DNA of 64,000 nt from Azovibrio restrictus DSM 23866 (GTDB taxonomy: Bacteria > Pseudomonadota > Gammaproteobacteria > Burkholderiales > Rhodocyclaceae). Shown here piece after piece: positions 35,125-45,029 of this stretch (position 1 is the first letter of the stretch; the number at the start of each line of letters is the position of its first letter). Location of the stretch: NCBI RefSeq assembly GCF_000429665.1, contig NZ_AUCH01000007.1, positions 1 through 64,000 on the forward strand, in the 5' to 3' direction. The translations under genes and the position numbers were made by a program. Below the pieces are notes generated by a model. That model made no database searches and was not told the DNA's origin. It saw only the letters and a list, made by a program, of their open reading frames with translations.

Positions 35125-37362
35125 TCAGGCCTGCATGGCCTTCAGGGCGGCGTTGAAGGTGGGGCTGGGACGCATCACCGCCTTGGTCTTGGCGGCATCG
35201 GCCTTGTAGTAGCCGCCGATGTCGGCCGGCTTGCCCTGCACCATCTTCATCTCGGCCACGATCTGGGCTTCGTTGTCGGTCAGGGTCTTGGCCAGCGGAG
35301 CAAAGTGGGCTGCCAGCTCCTTGTCCTCGGTCTGGTTGGCCAGTTCCTGGGCCCAGTACATGGCCAGGTAGAACTGGGAACCCCGGTTGTCCAGCTCACC
35401 GGTCTTGGGAGACGGGGACTTGTTGTTGTCCAGCAGCTTGCCGGTGGCGGCATCCAGGGTCTTGGCCAGCAGCTTGGCGCGGGCGTTGCCTTCCTTGATG
35501 CCCAGCTCTTCCAGGGAGACGGCCAGGGCCAGGAACTCGCCCAGGGAATCCCAGCGCAGGTGGTTTTCCTGGGTCAGCTGCTGCACGTGCTTGGGCGCGG
35601 AGCCGCCGGCACCGGTTTCGTACATGCCGCCACCGTTCATCAGCGGCACGATGGAGAGCATCTTGGCCGAGGTGCCCAGTTCCATGATCGGGAACAGGTC
35701 GGTGAGGTAGTCGCGCAGGATGTTGCCGGTGACGGAGATGGTGTCCAGACCCCGGGCGACGCGCTCCAGGGTGTAACGCATGGCGCGCACCTGGCTCATG
35801 ATGTGGATTTCCAGGCCGCTGGTGTCGTGATCCTTGAGGTACTTTTCGACCTTCTTGATCAGCTCGGCTTCGTGGGGACGGTAGGGATCGAGCCAGAACA
35901 CGGCGGGCATGCCGGAGTTGCGGGCCCGGGTGACGGCCAGCTTGACCCAGTCGCGGATCGGCGCGTCCTTGACCTGGCACATGCGCCAGATGTCGCCGGC
36001 TTCCACGTTCTGGGTCAGCAGCACTTCGCCGCTGTCGATATCGACGATGTTGGCGATGCCGTCTTCGGCGATTTCAAAGGTCTTGTCGTGGGAGCCGTAT
36101 TCTTCCGCCTGCTGGGCCATCAGACCCACGTTGGGCACGGTGCCCATGGTGCGGGGGTCGAAATTGCCGTGCCACTTCATGAAATTGATCATTTCCTGAT
36201 AGATGCGGGCGAAGGTGGATTCCGGCATGACGCACTTGCTGTCGTACTGCTTGCCGTCCGCACCCCACATCTTGCCGCCCTGGCGCATCATGGCCGGCAT
36301 GGAGGCATCGACGATGATGTCGTTGGGGGAGTGGAAATTGGTGATGCCCTTGGCGGAATCCACCATGGCCAGCGCCGGACGGTGCTCCTGGCAGGCGTGC
36401 AGGTCGCGGATGATCTCGTCGCGCTGGGATTCGGGCAGCTGCTTGATCTTCTCGTACAGATCCACCATGCCGTTATTGACGTTGATGCCCAGCTCGGCAA
36501 AGGTCTTGGCGTGCTTCTCGAAGGCGTCCTTGTAGTAGATCTTGACGCAGTGGCCGAACACGATGGGGTGGGACACCTTCATCATGGTGGCCTTCACGTG
36601 CAGGGAGAACAGGATGCCCGCCTGGCGGCAGTCTTCCAGCTCCTGCTCGTAGAACTCGCACAGGGCCTTCTTGCTCATGAACATGGAGTCGATGATCTCG
36701 CCTTCCAGGAGCTTCACTTCCGGCTTCAGCACGGTGGTCTTGCCGCCCTTGGCGATCAGTTCCATGCGCACCCGGCGGGCCTTGTCCAGGGTCATGGACT
36801 TTTCACCGTGGTAGAAGTCGCCGCCATGCATGTGGGAAACGTGGGTCTGGGACCACTGCTTCCATTCGCCCATGGAGTGGGGATGCTTCTTGGCGTAGTT
36901 CTTCACGGCCATGGGAGCGCGACGGTCGGAGTTGCCTTCGCGCAGCACCGGGTTCACGGCAGAACCCAGGCACTTGCCGAAGCGGGCTTTGAGGGCCTTT
37001 TCCTCATCGGTGGTCGGATTTTCCGGGTAGTCGGGAATGGCATAGCCCTTTTCCTGCAGCTCCTTGATGCAGGCCTTCAACTGGGCCACGGAAGCGGAAA
37101 TGTTGGGCAGCTTGATGATGTTGGTGTCGGGCAGCAGGCACTTCTTGCCCAGCTCGGCCAGGGTGTTGGGCAGACGTTGTGCTTCGCTCAGGAACTCCGG
37201 GAACTCGGCGATGACCCGGGCGGACACGGAGATGTCGGCCTTTTCGATCTCGATGCCGGCCGGCCCGGTGAAGGTACGGACAACCGGCAAGAACGCACAA
37301 GTCGCCAGCAGCGGCGCTTCGTCCGTGAGTGTGTAAATGATCTTTGACTTTCCTGTAGCCAT
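35125..37362 (-). CDS. idh: NADP-dependent isocitrate dehydrogenase, monomeric type
   Basis: A 745-residue monomeric IDH, unrelated in length and fold arrangement to the dimeric Icd. It opens KIIYTLTDEAPLLATCAFLP and contains SDRRAPMAVKNYAKKHPHSMG and IVDIDSGEVLLTQNVEAGDIWR, typical of the Azotobacter/Corynebacterium type. It does the same reaction as Icd but is not a known AceK substrate, so it could keep TCA flux when Icd is phosphorylated. ATG 37362 (MATGKSK) is chosen over an upstream in-frame codon. A strong terminator follows. Confidence 0.96.
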   Translation of the reverse strand: MATGKSKIIYTLTDEAPLLATCAFLPVVRTFTGPAGIEIEKADISVSARVIAEFPEFLSEAQRLPNTLAELGKKCLLPDTNIIKLPNISASVAQLKACIKELQEKGYAIPDYPENPTTDEEKALKARFGKCLGSAVNPVLREGNSDRRAPMAVKNYAKKHPHSMGEWKQWSQTHVSHMHGGDFYHGEKSMTLDKARRVRMELIAKGGKTTVLKPEVKLLEGEIIDSMFMSKKALCEFYEQELEDCRQAGILFSLHVKATMMKVSHPIVFGHCVKIYYKDAFEKHAKTFAELGINVNNGMVDLYEKIKQLPESQRDEIIRDLHACQEHRPALAMVDSAKGITNFHSPNDIIVDASMPAMMRQGGKMWGADGKQYDSKCVMPESTFARIYQEMINFMKWHGNFDPRTMGTVPNVGLMAQQAEEYGSHDKTFEIAEDGIANIVDIDSGEVLLTQNVEAGDIWRMCQVKDAPIRDWVKLAVTRARNSGMPAVFWLDPYRPHEAELIKKVEKYLKDHDTSGLEIHIMSQVRAMRYTLERVARGLDTISVTGNILRDYLTDLFPIMELGTSAKMLSIVPLMNGGGMYETGAGGSAPKHVQQLTQENHLRWDSLGEFLALAVSLEELGIKEGNARAKLLAKTLDAATGKLLDNNKSPSPKTGELDNRGSQFYLAMYWAQELANQTEDKELAAHFAPLAKTLTDNEAQIVAEMKMVQGKPADIGGYYKADAAKTKAVMRPSPTFNAALKAMQA

Positions 37363-37601
37363 GCTAACCCCTGAAAGTGGATTGATTGACCTGGGCCGGG
37401 TGGACACCGTCCCGCACCAGCCGTCCCGTCCCGGAACGGCAAAACCTTGCGAGTATCTCTGCCCGTGGCATCCCGGTCAACGGCGAAGCTGTCCTGCCAC
37501 TCACAGCCGCGCACCGGTAAACAGGTTTATTGAACTACAATCGGAACACAAAGGCATAAATCGCAATCCAACTCCAGCGCAGCAAAAGCAAAGGAGCCCC
37601 C

Positions 37602-38738
37602 ATGAGCATCGCCACACCAGACCCCACCAGCATCCTGATCGTGGATGACGCCCCCGAGAACCTGGCCGTACTGAGTGAATTGCTGCTCCCCGACTACCAG
37701 GTCAAGGCCGCCACCAACGGCCCCCGGGCCCTGGAGATCATCGCCTCGGGCCCCGTGCCCGACCTGATCCTGCTCGACGTGATGATGCCGGGGATGGATG
37801 GCTACCAGGTCTTCGCGCGTCTCAAGGAGAACCTCCGTACCCGGGACATTCCCGTCATTTTCGTCACCGCCATGGATGCCACCCGGGACGAGGAGCATGG
37901 ACTGGAAATGGGCGCGGTGGACTACATCACCAAACCCCTGCGGGCCCCCATCGTCCTGGCCCGGGTGCACACCCAGCTGGAACTGGCCCGGGCCCGGCGC
38001 CAGCTCCAGGACCAGAACACCTTCCTGGAGGCGGAAATCGCCCGGCGCATGGGGGAAAACCAGCTGATCCAGGATGTGAGCATCCACGCCCTGGCCCGAC
38101 TGGCGGAAACCCGGGACCCGGAAACCGGCAACCACCTGCGCCGCACCCAGGAATACGTACGCACCCTGGCCGAACAGCTCCTGGAACACCCCCGCTTCCG
38201 GGAGCACCTGAATCCCCGGATGATCACCAATCTGGCCAAGTCGGCTCCCCTGCACGACATCGGCAAGGTGGGCATACCCGACTACATCCTTTTGAAACCG
38301 GGCAAGCTGGAACCAGCCGAATGGGAAATCATGAAGACCCATGCCCGCCTGGGTGCCGAGGCCATTGCCCAGGCCGAACGGGATGCGGCCCGGGAAGTGG
38401 AGTTCCTCGCCCTGGCCAAGGAGATTGCCCGGCACCACCACGAACGCTGGGACGGCAGCGGTTACCCGGACCGGCTGGCGGGGGACGACATTCCCGTTTC
38501 CGCCCGGCTGATGGCCCTGGCCGATGTCTTCGACGCCCTGATCTCCCGCCGGGTTTACAAGGAACCCATGGAATTCACGGAGGCCCGGGACATCATCGTT
38601 GCCGGCCGCGCCAGCCACTTCGATCCGGACGTGGTGGACGCCTTCCTGGAAGTGTTTGCCTGCTTCCAGTCCATCGCCCGCCAGTATAGTGACGCGGAAG
38701 AAACTGACCCCATCGTCCCGGAGGGCCGTGCTGCTTGA
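37602..38738 (+). CDS. HD-GYP response regulator (c-di-GMP phosphodiesterase)
   Basis: A 378-residue protein with an N-terminal receiver domain (phosphoacceptor Asp59 in LILLDVMMPG, Lys111 in ITKP), a coiled-coil linker and an HD-GYP domain. The domain has ETGNHLRRTQ, HDIGK (218-222) and HHERWDGSGYPD (279-290), the full metal-binding and GYP set, so c-di-GMP hydrolysis to pGpG/GMP is expected. AAAGGAG precedes the ATG. The hybrid kinase begins 30 bp downstream and probably phosphorylates it. Confidence 0.92.
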   Translation: MSIATPDPTSILIVDDAPENLAVLSELLLPDYQVKAATNGPRALEIIASGPVPDLILLDVMMPGMDGYQVFARLKENLRTRDIPVIFVTAMDATRDEEHGLEMGAVDYITKPLRAPIVLARVHTQLELARARRQLQDQNTFLEAEIARRMGENQLIQDVSIHALARLAETRDPETGNHLRRTQEYVRTLAEQLLEHPRFREHLNPRMITNLAKSAPLHDIGKVGIPDYILLKPGKLEPAEWEIMKTHARLGAEAIAQAERDAAREVEFLALAKEIARHHHERWDGSGYPDRLAGDDIPVSARLMALADVFDALISRRVYKEPMEFTEARDIIVAGRASHFDPDVVDAFLEVFACFQSIARQYSDAEETDPIVPEGRAA

Positions 38739-38768
38739 ACCCCTACCTGTCGCCGGGAGGCTGAGCCC

Positions 38769-41700
38769 ATGAGTTCCCGCCCCCGCCTCCTCTCCCGCCT
38801 GCGCACCCGGGTCTGGCTGCTGCTGGCCCTGATCGTCATTCCCACCTTCCTGCACGCCCTGTTCGTCTTCGAACGGCAGCAGCAGCAGGCCATCGAGCGG
38901 GAACAGGACAATATCCGCCACTTCATCCACACCGCCCTGGTGGAAGAGTCCCGCATGTTGCAGCACACCCGGGAAGTGCTGCGCATCATGGCCAACGCCG
39001 ACGATCTGAAGAAGCTCTCCTCCGAAGATTGCTCCGGCCTGGCCCGGCGCCTGCTCCAGACCCAGGGGGACTACCTGAATTTCGGAGGCGTGCTGCCCAG
39101 TGGCCACCTGTTCTGTACCGGAGTGCCCCAGCGTTACGACATCAACTACGCTGACCGCCACTGGTTCATGGAAGCCATGGACGGCCGGGAACAGCCCAAT
39201 GGCCATTACCTGATCAGCCGCAGCACCGGCAAACCGGGGGTGGTGTTCAGCCAGCCCCTCAAGCACAGTGACGGCAGCCCCCGGGCCGTGCTGTTTGCCA
39301 CCACCAGCACCGAATGGCTGAGCCGCCTGGCGTTCGGCAACAAACTGCCCCGGGGCTGGAACGCCAGCATCGTCACCCAGGACCTGGACCTGGTGGCCCA
39401 CTATCCCCAGCGCAGCCAGGGCCCCGACCGCAGCCTGCCCAATGGCAGCCTCGCGGCCGTGCTGCAGGAAAGCCCGGGCGAAGGCATCCACGAGCTGACC
39501 GGCAACGACGGCCAGGTACGGCTGTACGGCATTTCGCCCCTGCTCTCCACCGGCAGCCAGCTGTACCTGGTCATCGGCGCCCCCAAGGAGCTGGTCCTGG
39601 CCCAGACCCGCCAGGACTTCCACAACAGCATCGCCATCCTGGTGATCATCACCCTGGTCACCCTGACCATAGGCCACCTGGCCATAGACCGTTCCTTCCT
39701 GCACTGGGCACGCCGGCTGGAAACCGCCACCCGCCGCCTGGGCCAGGGAGAACGGGGTGTCGTGCTGGAATCCAGCACCCACATCGCCGAACTGGCCAAC
39801 ATCGATCAGTCCTTCCAGCATATGGCCGGGCAGCTGGAAGCCAAGGAAAAGCAGCTGGGCAAACTGAACCGCCTGTACCGGATGCTTTCCAGCTGCAACC
39901 AGACCATCATCCACGGCCTGCCCGAGCAGGAAATGCTGCAGCAGTTGTGCGCCATTACCGTGCGCGAAGGGGGCTTCCGCATGGCCTGGGTGGGCCGGCT
40001 GCAGGGCACGGAACTGGAACCCCTGGCCTGGGCCGGCCAGGTGGGCAACTATCTGGAGGACCTGGACGCCCACCCCGACGGGCCCCACAGCCAGGGTCCC
40101 ACCGCCGTGGCTCTGCACCAGGGGCGTTACGGCCTCTGTAACGACATGGCCAACGACCCGGCCGTGGCCTACAAGCGGGACAGCGCCCTGGCCCTGGGCT
40201 ACCGCTCGGGGGCCAGCTTTCCCCTGCGGGTGGGCGGCAGGCTGTACGGTGTCTTCGGTCTGTACGCCGGGGAAGCCCACTTTTTCGACGCGGAGGAACT
40301 GGCCCTGCTGGCGGAACTGGCCAGCGACATGGCCTTTGCCCTGGAAGTGGCCGAAGCCGCCCGGCGGCATCGGGCCACCCAGGTCTCCCTGCAGGAGAGC
40401 GAAGCCCTGTTCCACACCCTGACCGCCGTCTCTCCGGTCGGCATCTTCCGCACCGACCCGGAGGGCAACGTCACCTACGTGAATGAACACTGGTGCGCCA
40501 TGGCGGGCATGGATGCCAGCGCCGCCCGGGGTTCCGGCTGGCTCCAGGCCGTACATCCCGCCGACCGGGAGGCGGTGCAGGCAGCCCGCCGCAGCGCCGT
40601 CCTGGAGGGCCGGCCCTTCAACCTGGAGTTCCGCCTGCAGCGCCCGGATGGCCAGGTGACCTGGGTCATGGGTCAGGCCCAGGAGGAGCGCGGGGAAGAT
40701 GGCCGCATCCAGGGCTTTGTGGGCACCACCACCGACATCAGCGAACGTCGGGCCGCCGAAGAAATGCTGCGCAAGCTTTCCCTAGCCGTGGAACAAAGCC
40801 CCAACGCCATTGCCATCACCGATACCCAGGGACGACTGGAATACGTGAACCAGGCCCTGATCGAGCACACCGGCTACAGCCGCGAGGAGCTGATCGGCGA
40901 GAACCCCCGGGTGCTGGCCTCCGGCAGGACGCCTGCCAGCACCTACAAGGAACTGTGGCAAAAGCTCAAGGCCGGCGAATCCTGGCGGGGCGAGTTCATC
41001 AACCAGCGCAAGAATGGCGAGCTGTTCGTGGAACTGGCCCACATCTCCCCGATCCACCAGACCGACGGCAGGATCAGCCACTACCTGGCCATCAAGGAAG
41101 ACATTACCGAGAGAAAGCGCATCGGCGAGGAGCTGGAACGCTACCGCCTGCACCTGGAGGAGCTGGTGACCGAGCGCACCCGCCAGATCGACAGCCTGAA
41201 CCAGGAACTGAAGCGCCGGGCCCTGGAGGCGGATTCGGCCAACCAGGCCAAGAGCACCTTCCTGGCCAACATGAGCCACGAGATCCGCACTCCCATGAAC
41301 GCCATCGTCGGCCTCACCCACCTGCTGCAGCGGGAAGTCAGCCAGCCGGAGCAGTTGCAGAAGCTGAACCGGATCAGCGAGGCCGCCGGCCACCTGCTCA
41401 CCGTCATCAACGACATCCTGGACATCTCCAAGATCGAGGCCGGCAAGCTCCTGATCGAGAACAGCGACTTCGACCTGCAGGGTGTGATCCGGAAGAGCAC
41501 GGCCCTGGTGGCCGACAAGATCCGCGAAAAGGGCCTGAGCCTGGAGCTTGACATCCCGCCCCTGCCGGAGCGCCTGCACGGCGACCCCACCCGCCTGGGC
41601 CAGGCCCTGCTCAACTACCTGAGCAACGCGGTCAAGTTCACCGAACAGGGCAGAATCACCCTGCGCGTCCGGGTGGCCGAAGCCCAGCAGGACAGCTGGC

Positions 41701-43040
41701 TGCTGCGCTTCGAAGTGGAAGACACGGGCATCGGCATCACCCCCGCCGACCTGGCCCGTCTATTCACCCCCTTTGAACAGGCCGACAGCACCACCAGCCG
41801 CAAATACGGCGGCACCGGCCTGGGACTCACCATCAACCAGCGCCTGGCGCGCCTGATGGGGGGAGAGGTGGGGGCAAAAAGCACTCCGGGCAAGGGCAGC
41901 ACCTTCTGGTTCACCGCCCGCCTGAGCGGAGCCCGTACCCCCGCCGGCAGCCCGCCCCTGGCCACCCCGGAAAATCCGGAACAGGCCCTCCGGGCCGCCT
42001 GCAGCGGCTGCCGCATCCTGCTCGCCGAAGACAACCCCATCAACCAGGACGTGGCCCGGGAACTGCTGCGGGCCGTGGGTCTGGAGGTGGATGTGGCCAG
42101 TGACGGGGCCAAGGCGGTGGAACTGGCCCGGGAGCACGATTACGACCTGGTGCTCATGGATGTGCAGATGCCCCACATGGATGGTCTGGAAGCCACCCGG
42201 GCCATCCGCCGCCTGCCGGGCCGGGAGCGGCTGCCCATCCTGGCCATGACCGCCAGCGCCTTCACCGAGGACCGCAACCTCTGCCTCCAGGCCGGCATGG
42301 ACGATCACGTGGCCAAGCCGGTGGAACCCGACGCCCTGTTCCTCAGCCTGCTGCACTGGCTGCCCTGGCGCCAGGATGCCGCCTCCTTCCCGGCGTCGAG
42401 TCCCGATTCATCTCCGCCCGCACCGGCCGCAGCGCCCGGGTCCGGCATCCTGGCTGCCATTCCCGGCCTGGAAACGGAAGCCGCCCTGCACAACCTGCGC
42501 GGCAACGAAACCCTCTACCTGCGCCTGCTCGGCAAGTACCGGGACAGCCACGCCCGGGACATGGACACCCTGAACCGGGCCCTGGCCGAAGCCGACCTGG
42601 CCACCGCCCAGTCCGTAGCCCACGCCATGAAAGGCACCACCGGCCTGCTGGGCATGCTCACCCTGTCGCGTCTGGCCGCCCAGCTGGAAGCCAGCCTGCG
42701 GGACCCGGAAACCTCCAGAGCCCAGCTGCTGGCCCAGGCAGAAGTCCTGGGCCAGGCCCATGGCGCCCTGATCCAGGCCCTGGAAGCCGGCCTGCCCCAG
42801 GTGGGCACGCCCCCGCCACCGCCCCCGGCGCCCGCCGACCCGTCCCTGCTGGAGGAGCTGGAGCAACGGCTGGCGGCTGACGACGCTGCCGCCAACCTGC
42901 TGTTGCGGCGCCACTTCCCGGCCCTGCGCCAGCGCCTGGGAGAGGAGCCGGCCCGGCAGCTGGAATCCCTGGTGGAAAGTTATGACTACCCCCGGGCCCT
43001 GGCCTGCCTGCGCCAAGCCCTGGCGGAACCCCCGGGCTGA
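38769..43040 (+). CDS. large hybrid sensor histidine kinase
   Basis: A 1423-residue membrane kinase. Order: TM1 (~15-36), a periplasmic Cache-type sensor (~40-290, with YADRHWFMEAMDG), TM2 (~292-312), HAMP-like linker, GAF domain (~375-535), two PAS domains (~545-665 and ~670-795), HisKA with His837 in MSHEIRTPMN, ATPase (NYLSNAVKF, DTGIGI, GGTGLGL), a receiver with Asp1131 in LMDVQMP, and an HPt domain with His1285 in AHAMKGTTG. This is a complete internal phosphorelay that could pass phosphate to the HD-GYP regulator encoded just upstream. A Pro-rich spacer and a helical tail end it. Confidence 0.92.
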   Translation: MSSRPRLLSRLRTRVWLLLALIVIPTFLHALFVFERQQQQAIEREQDNIRHFIHTALVEESRMLQHTREVLRIMANADDLKKLSSEDCSGLARRLLQTQGDYLNFGGVLPSGHLFCTGVPQRYDINYADRHWFMEAMDGREQPNGHYLISRSTGKPGVVFSQPLKHSDGSPRAVLFATTSTEWLSRLAFGNKLPRGWNASIVTQDLDLVAHYPQRSQGPDRSLPNGSLAAVLQESPGEGIHELTGNDGQVRLYGISPLLSTGSQLYLVIGAPKELVLAQTRQDFHNSIAILVIITLVTLTIGHLAIDRSFLHWARRLETATRRLGQGERGVVLESSTHIAELANIDQSFQHMAGQLEAKEKQLGKLNRLYRMLSSCNQTIIHGLPEQEMLQQLCAITVREGGFRMAWVGRLQGTELEPLAWAGQVGNYLEDLDAHPDGPHSQGPTAVALHQGRYGLCNDMANDPAVAYKRDSALALGYRSGASFPLRVGGRLYGVFGLYAGEAHFFDAEELALLAELASDMAFALEVAEAARRHRATQVSLQESEALFHTLTAVSPVGIFRTDPEGNVTYVNEHWCAMAGMDASAARGSGWLQAVHPADREAVQAARRSAVLEGRPFNLEFRLQRPDGQVTWVMGQAQEERGEDGRIQGFVGTTTDISERRAAEEMLRKLSLAVEQSPNAIAITDTQGRLEYVNQALIEHTGYSREELIGENPRVLASGRTPASTYKELWQKLKAGESWRGEFINQRKNGELFVELAHISPIHQTDGRISHYLAIKEDITERKRIGEELERYRLHLEELVTERTRQIDSLNQELKRRALEADSANQAKSTFLANMSHEIRTPMNAIVGLTHLLQREVSQPEQLQKLNRISEAAGHLLTVINDILDISKIEAGKLLIENSDFDLQGVIRKSTALVADKIREKGLSLELDIPPLPERLHGDPTRLGQALLNYLSNAVKFTEQGRITLRVRVAEAQQDSWLLRFEVEDTGIGITPADLARLFTPFEQADSTTSRKYGGTGLGLTINQRLARLMGGEVGAKSTPGKGSTFWFTARLSGARTPAGSPPLATPENPEQALRAACSGCRILLAEDNPINQDVARELLRAVGLEVDVASDGAKAVELAREHDYDLVLMDVQMPHMDGLEATRAIRRLPGRERLPILAMTASAFTEDRNLCLQAGMDDHVAKPVEPDALFLSLLHWLPWRQDAASFPASSPDSSPPAPAAAPGSGILAAIPGLETEAALHNLRGNETLYLRLLGKYRDSHARDMDTLNRALAEADLATAQSVAHAMKGTTGLLGMLTLSRLAAQLEASLRDPETSRAQLLAQAEVLGQAHGALIQALEAGLPQVGTPPPPPPAPADPSLLEELEQRLAADDAAANLLLRRHFPALRQRLGEEPARQLESLVESYDYPRALACLRQALAEPPG

Positions 43041-43098
43041 GGCAGCCGGGCCCCGGCCCGGTGATAAGATCCCCAGCCTTCCTTCTTCCGCCGACACC

Positions 43099-44895
43099 AT
43101 GAAGATTTCCATCGGCCTGTACGGAACCCAGGCGCACCAGATTGCCCTGGCCCTGATCCAGGGTTTCAACAAGCACTACACCCTGTTCCGGGAGACCAAC
43201 CGGGGCGCCAAGGCCCGTTTCGAACAGGGGGACTGGCAGGGGGTGCATCAGGCCGTGCGGGAGCGGATCCGTTTCTACGAGGAGCGGGTGGGCGAGACCG
43301 TGGCGCGCCTCTGCCACGAGTTCGACGTGGCCCAGCTGGACGACCCGGGCTGGCAGCAGGTGAAGCTCCTCTACATCGGCCTGCTCCTGAACCACAAGCA
43401 ACCGGAACTGGCGGAAACCTTCTTCAACTCGGTCACTACCCGCATCCTGGACCGCCGCTACTTCCACAACGATTTCATCTTCGTCCGCCCGGCCATTTCC
43501 ACCGAGTACATCGAGGCGGAGGACAGTCCCTGCTACCGGAGCTACTACGCCCATCCGGAGGGACTGCGGGGCGTCATTCGCCAGATCGTCCAGGATTTCG
43601 GCTGGGAGCGGGAATTCGCCGACCTGGAGCGGGATGTGAACGCCGTGTACCTGGCGGTGGCCGCCCACCTGGCCGGGATCCCCCAGCGGGAGGTGAATTT
43701 CCAGATCCAGGTGCTGGCCTCCGCCTTCTACCGTAACAAGGGGGCCTACATCATCGGCAAGGCCATCAACGGCCAGCAGGAATACCCGTTCGCCATCCCT
43801 GTGCTGCACGATGCCCAGGGCCGCCTGTACCTGGACACCATCCTCCTGGACGCCTGGCGCATCTCCATCCTGTTTTCCCTGTCCCGGGCCTATTTCATGG
43901 TGGATATGGAAGTTCCCTCGGGCTATGTCCAGTTCCTGCGCTCCATCATGCCCGGCAAACCCCGCTCGGAGCTGTACACCATGCTGGGCCTGGGCAAGCA
44001 GGGCAAGACCATGTTCTTCCGGGACCTGATCTACCACCTGCATCATTCCGAGGACAACTTCATCGTCGCCCCCGGCATTCCCGGCCTGGTGATGCTGGTA
44101 TTCACCCTGCCCTCCTTCCCCTACGTGTTCAAGCTGATCAAGGACCAGTTCGGCAGCTCCAAGAACATGGACCGGGCCACGGTCAAGCAGAAATACATGC
44201 TGGTGAAGCAGGTGGACCGGGTGGGCCGCCTGGCCGATACCCTGGAGTTCTCCAACGTGGCCCTGCCCCGGGACCGCTTCGCGCCCGAACTGCTGGAGGA
44301 AATCCAGCGCCTCGCCCCCTCCAGCCTGGAAATGGACGGGGAGCAGCTGATCATCCGGCACCTCTACATCGAGCGGCGCATGGAGCCCCTCAACCTGTAC
44401 CTGGACAAGGCCGAGCGGACCGGGGACCAGGAAGGCCTGGTCCATGCGATCCGCGAGTACGGCAACGCCATCCGGGAACTGGCCCAGGCCAACATCTTCC
44501 CGGGCGACATGCTGTGGAAGAACTTCGGTATCACCCGCTACGGCCGGGTCGTGTTCTACGACTACGACGAAATCGAGTACATGACCGACACCCATTTCCG
44601 CGCCATTCCCCCGGCGCCCGATTTCGAAACCGAGATGTCCGGCGAAGTCTGGTACCCGGTGGGGCCCCACGACGTGTTTCCCGAGGAATTCGCCACCTTC
44701 CTGCTGGCCTCGCCCAACATCCGCCGCATCTTCCTCCAGCACCACCAGGATCTGCTCAGCCCCGGCTTCTGGCAGGAAACCCAGGCCCGGCTGCGGGCCG
44801 GCCACGTGGAAGATTTCTTCCCCTACCCCCAGTGCCTGCGCTTTTCCCATCCGCCAGACAGCCCGGAAACAGGCCCGGCAGGGACCGCCCGATAG
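43099..44895 (+). CDS. aceK: isocitrate dehydrogenase kinase/phosphatase
   Basis: A 598-residue bifunctional enzyme that phosphorylates and dephosphorylates dimeric isocitrate dehydrogenase, diverting carbon to the glyoxylate shunt. Signatures are GFNKHYTLFRETNRGAKARFE at the N-terminus, the ATP-binding APGIPGLVMLVFTLPSFPYVFK, and FGITRYGRVVFYDYDEIEYM in the kinase core. The first conserved residues begin at ATG 43099. It is not beside aceA/aceB but shares a 12-kb stretch with both isocitrate dehydrogenase genes. Confidence 0.95.
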   Translation: MKISIGLYGTQAHQIALALIQGFNKHYTLFRETNRGAKARFEQGDWQGVHQAVRERIRFYEERVGETVARLCHEFDVAQLDDPGWQQVKLLYIGLLLNHKQPELAETFFNSVTTRILDRRYFHNDFIFVRPAISTEYIEAEDSPCYRSYYAHPEGLRGVIRQIVQDFGWEREFADLERDVNAVYLAVAAHLAGIPQREVNFQIQVLASAFYRNKGAYIIGKAINGQQEYPFAIPVLHDAQGRLYLDTILLDAWRISILFSLSRAYFMVDMEVPSGYVQFLRSIMPGKPRSELYTMLGLGKQGKTMFFRDLIYHLHHSEDNFIVAPGIPGLVMLVFTLPSFPYVFKLIKDQFGSSKNMDRATVKQKYMLVKQVDRVGRLADTLEFSNVALPRDRFAPELLEEIQRLAPSSLEMDGEQLIIRHLYIERRMEPLNLYLDKAERTGDQEGLVHAIREYGNAIRELAQANIFPGDMLWKNFGITRYGRVVFYDYDEIEYMTDTHFRAIPPAPDFETEMSGEVWYPVGPHDVFPEEFATFLLASPNIRRIFLQHHQDLLSPGFWQETQARLRAGHVEDFFPYPQCLRFSHPPDSPETGPAGTAR

Positions 44896-45029
44896 CCTCC
44901 TGAATTGCCCGGAAAACCGGCCAGGAACCCCGCCCAGGCCAGTGTCATTCCCCGGTTTTTTTGCGCAAGATCAAGGGCAAAGAAACAGCACATCCGAAAA
45001 TCAGGAAATTCTGATTCTTGGAGCCCGGC

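Noticed and set aside
35107..37347. A 746-codon frame antisense to idh
   Set aside because: Shadow of the monomeric isocitrate dehydrogenase gene, which has full family motifs and a terminator.
37527..40556. A 1009-codon minus-strand frame across the HD-GYP and kinase genes
   Set aside because: It would run through two genes with intact catalytic motifs and has no recognisable domain.
44998..45016. A small AATCAG/CTGATT palindrome before the YeeE gene
   Set aside because: Six-base arms only, no supporting context; could be chance.
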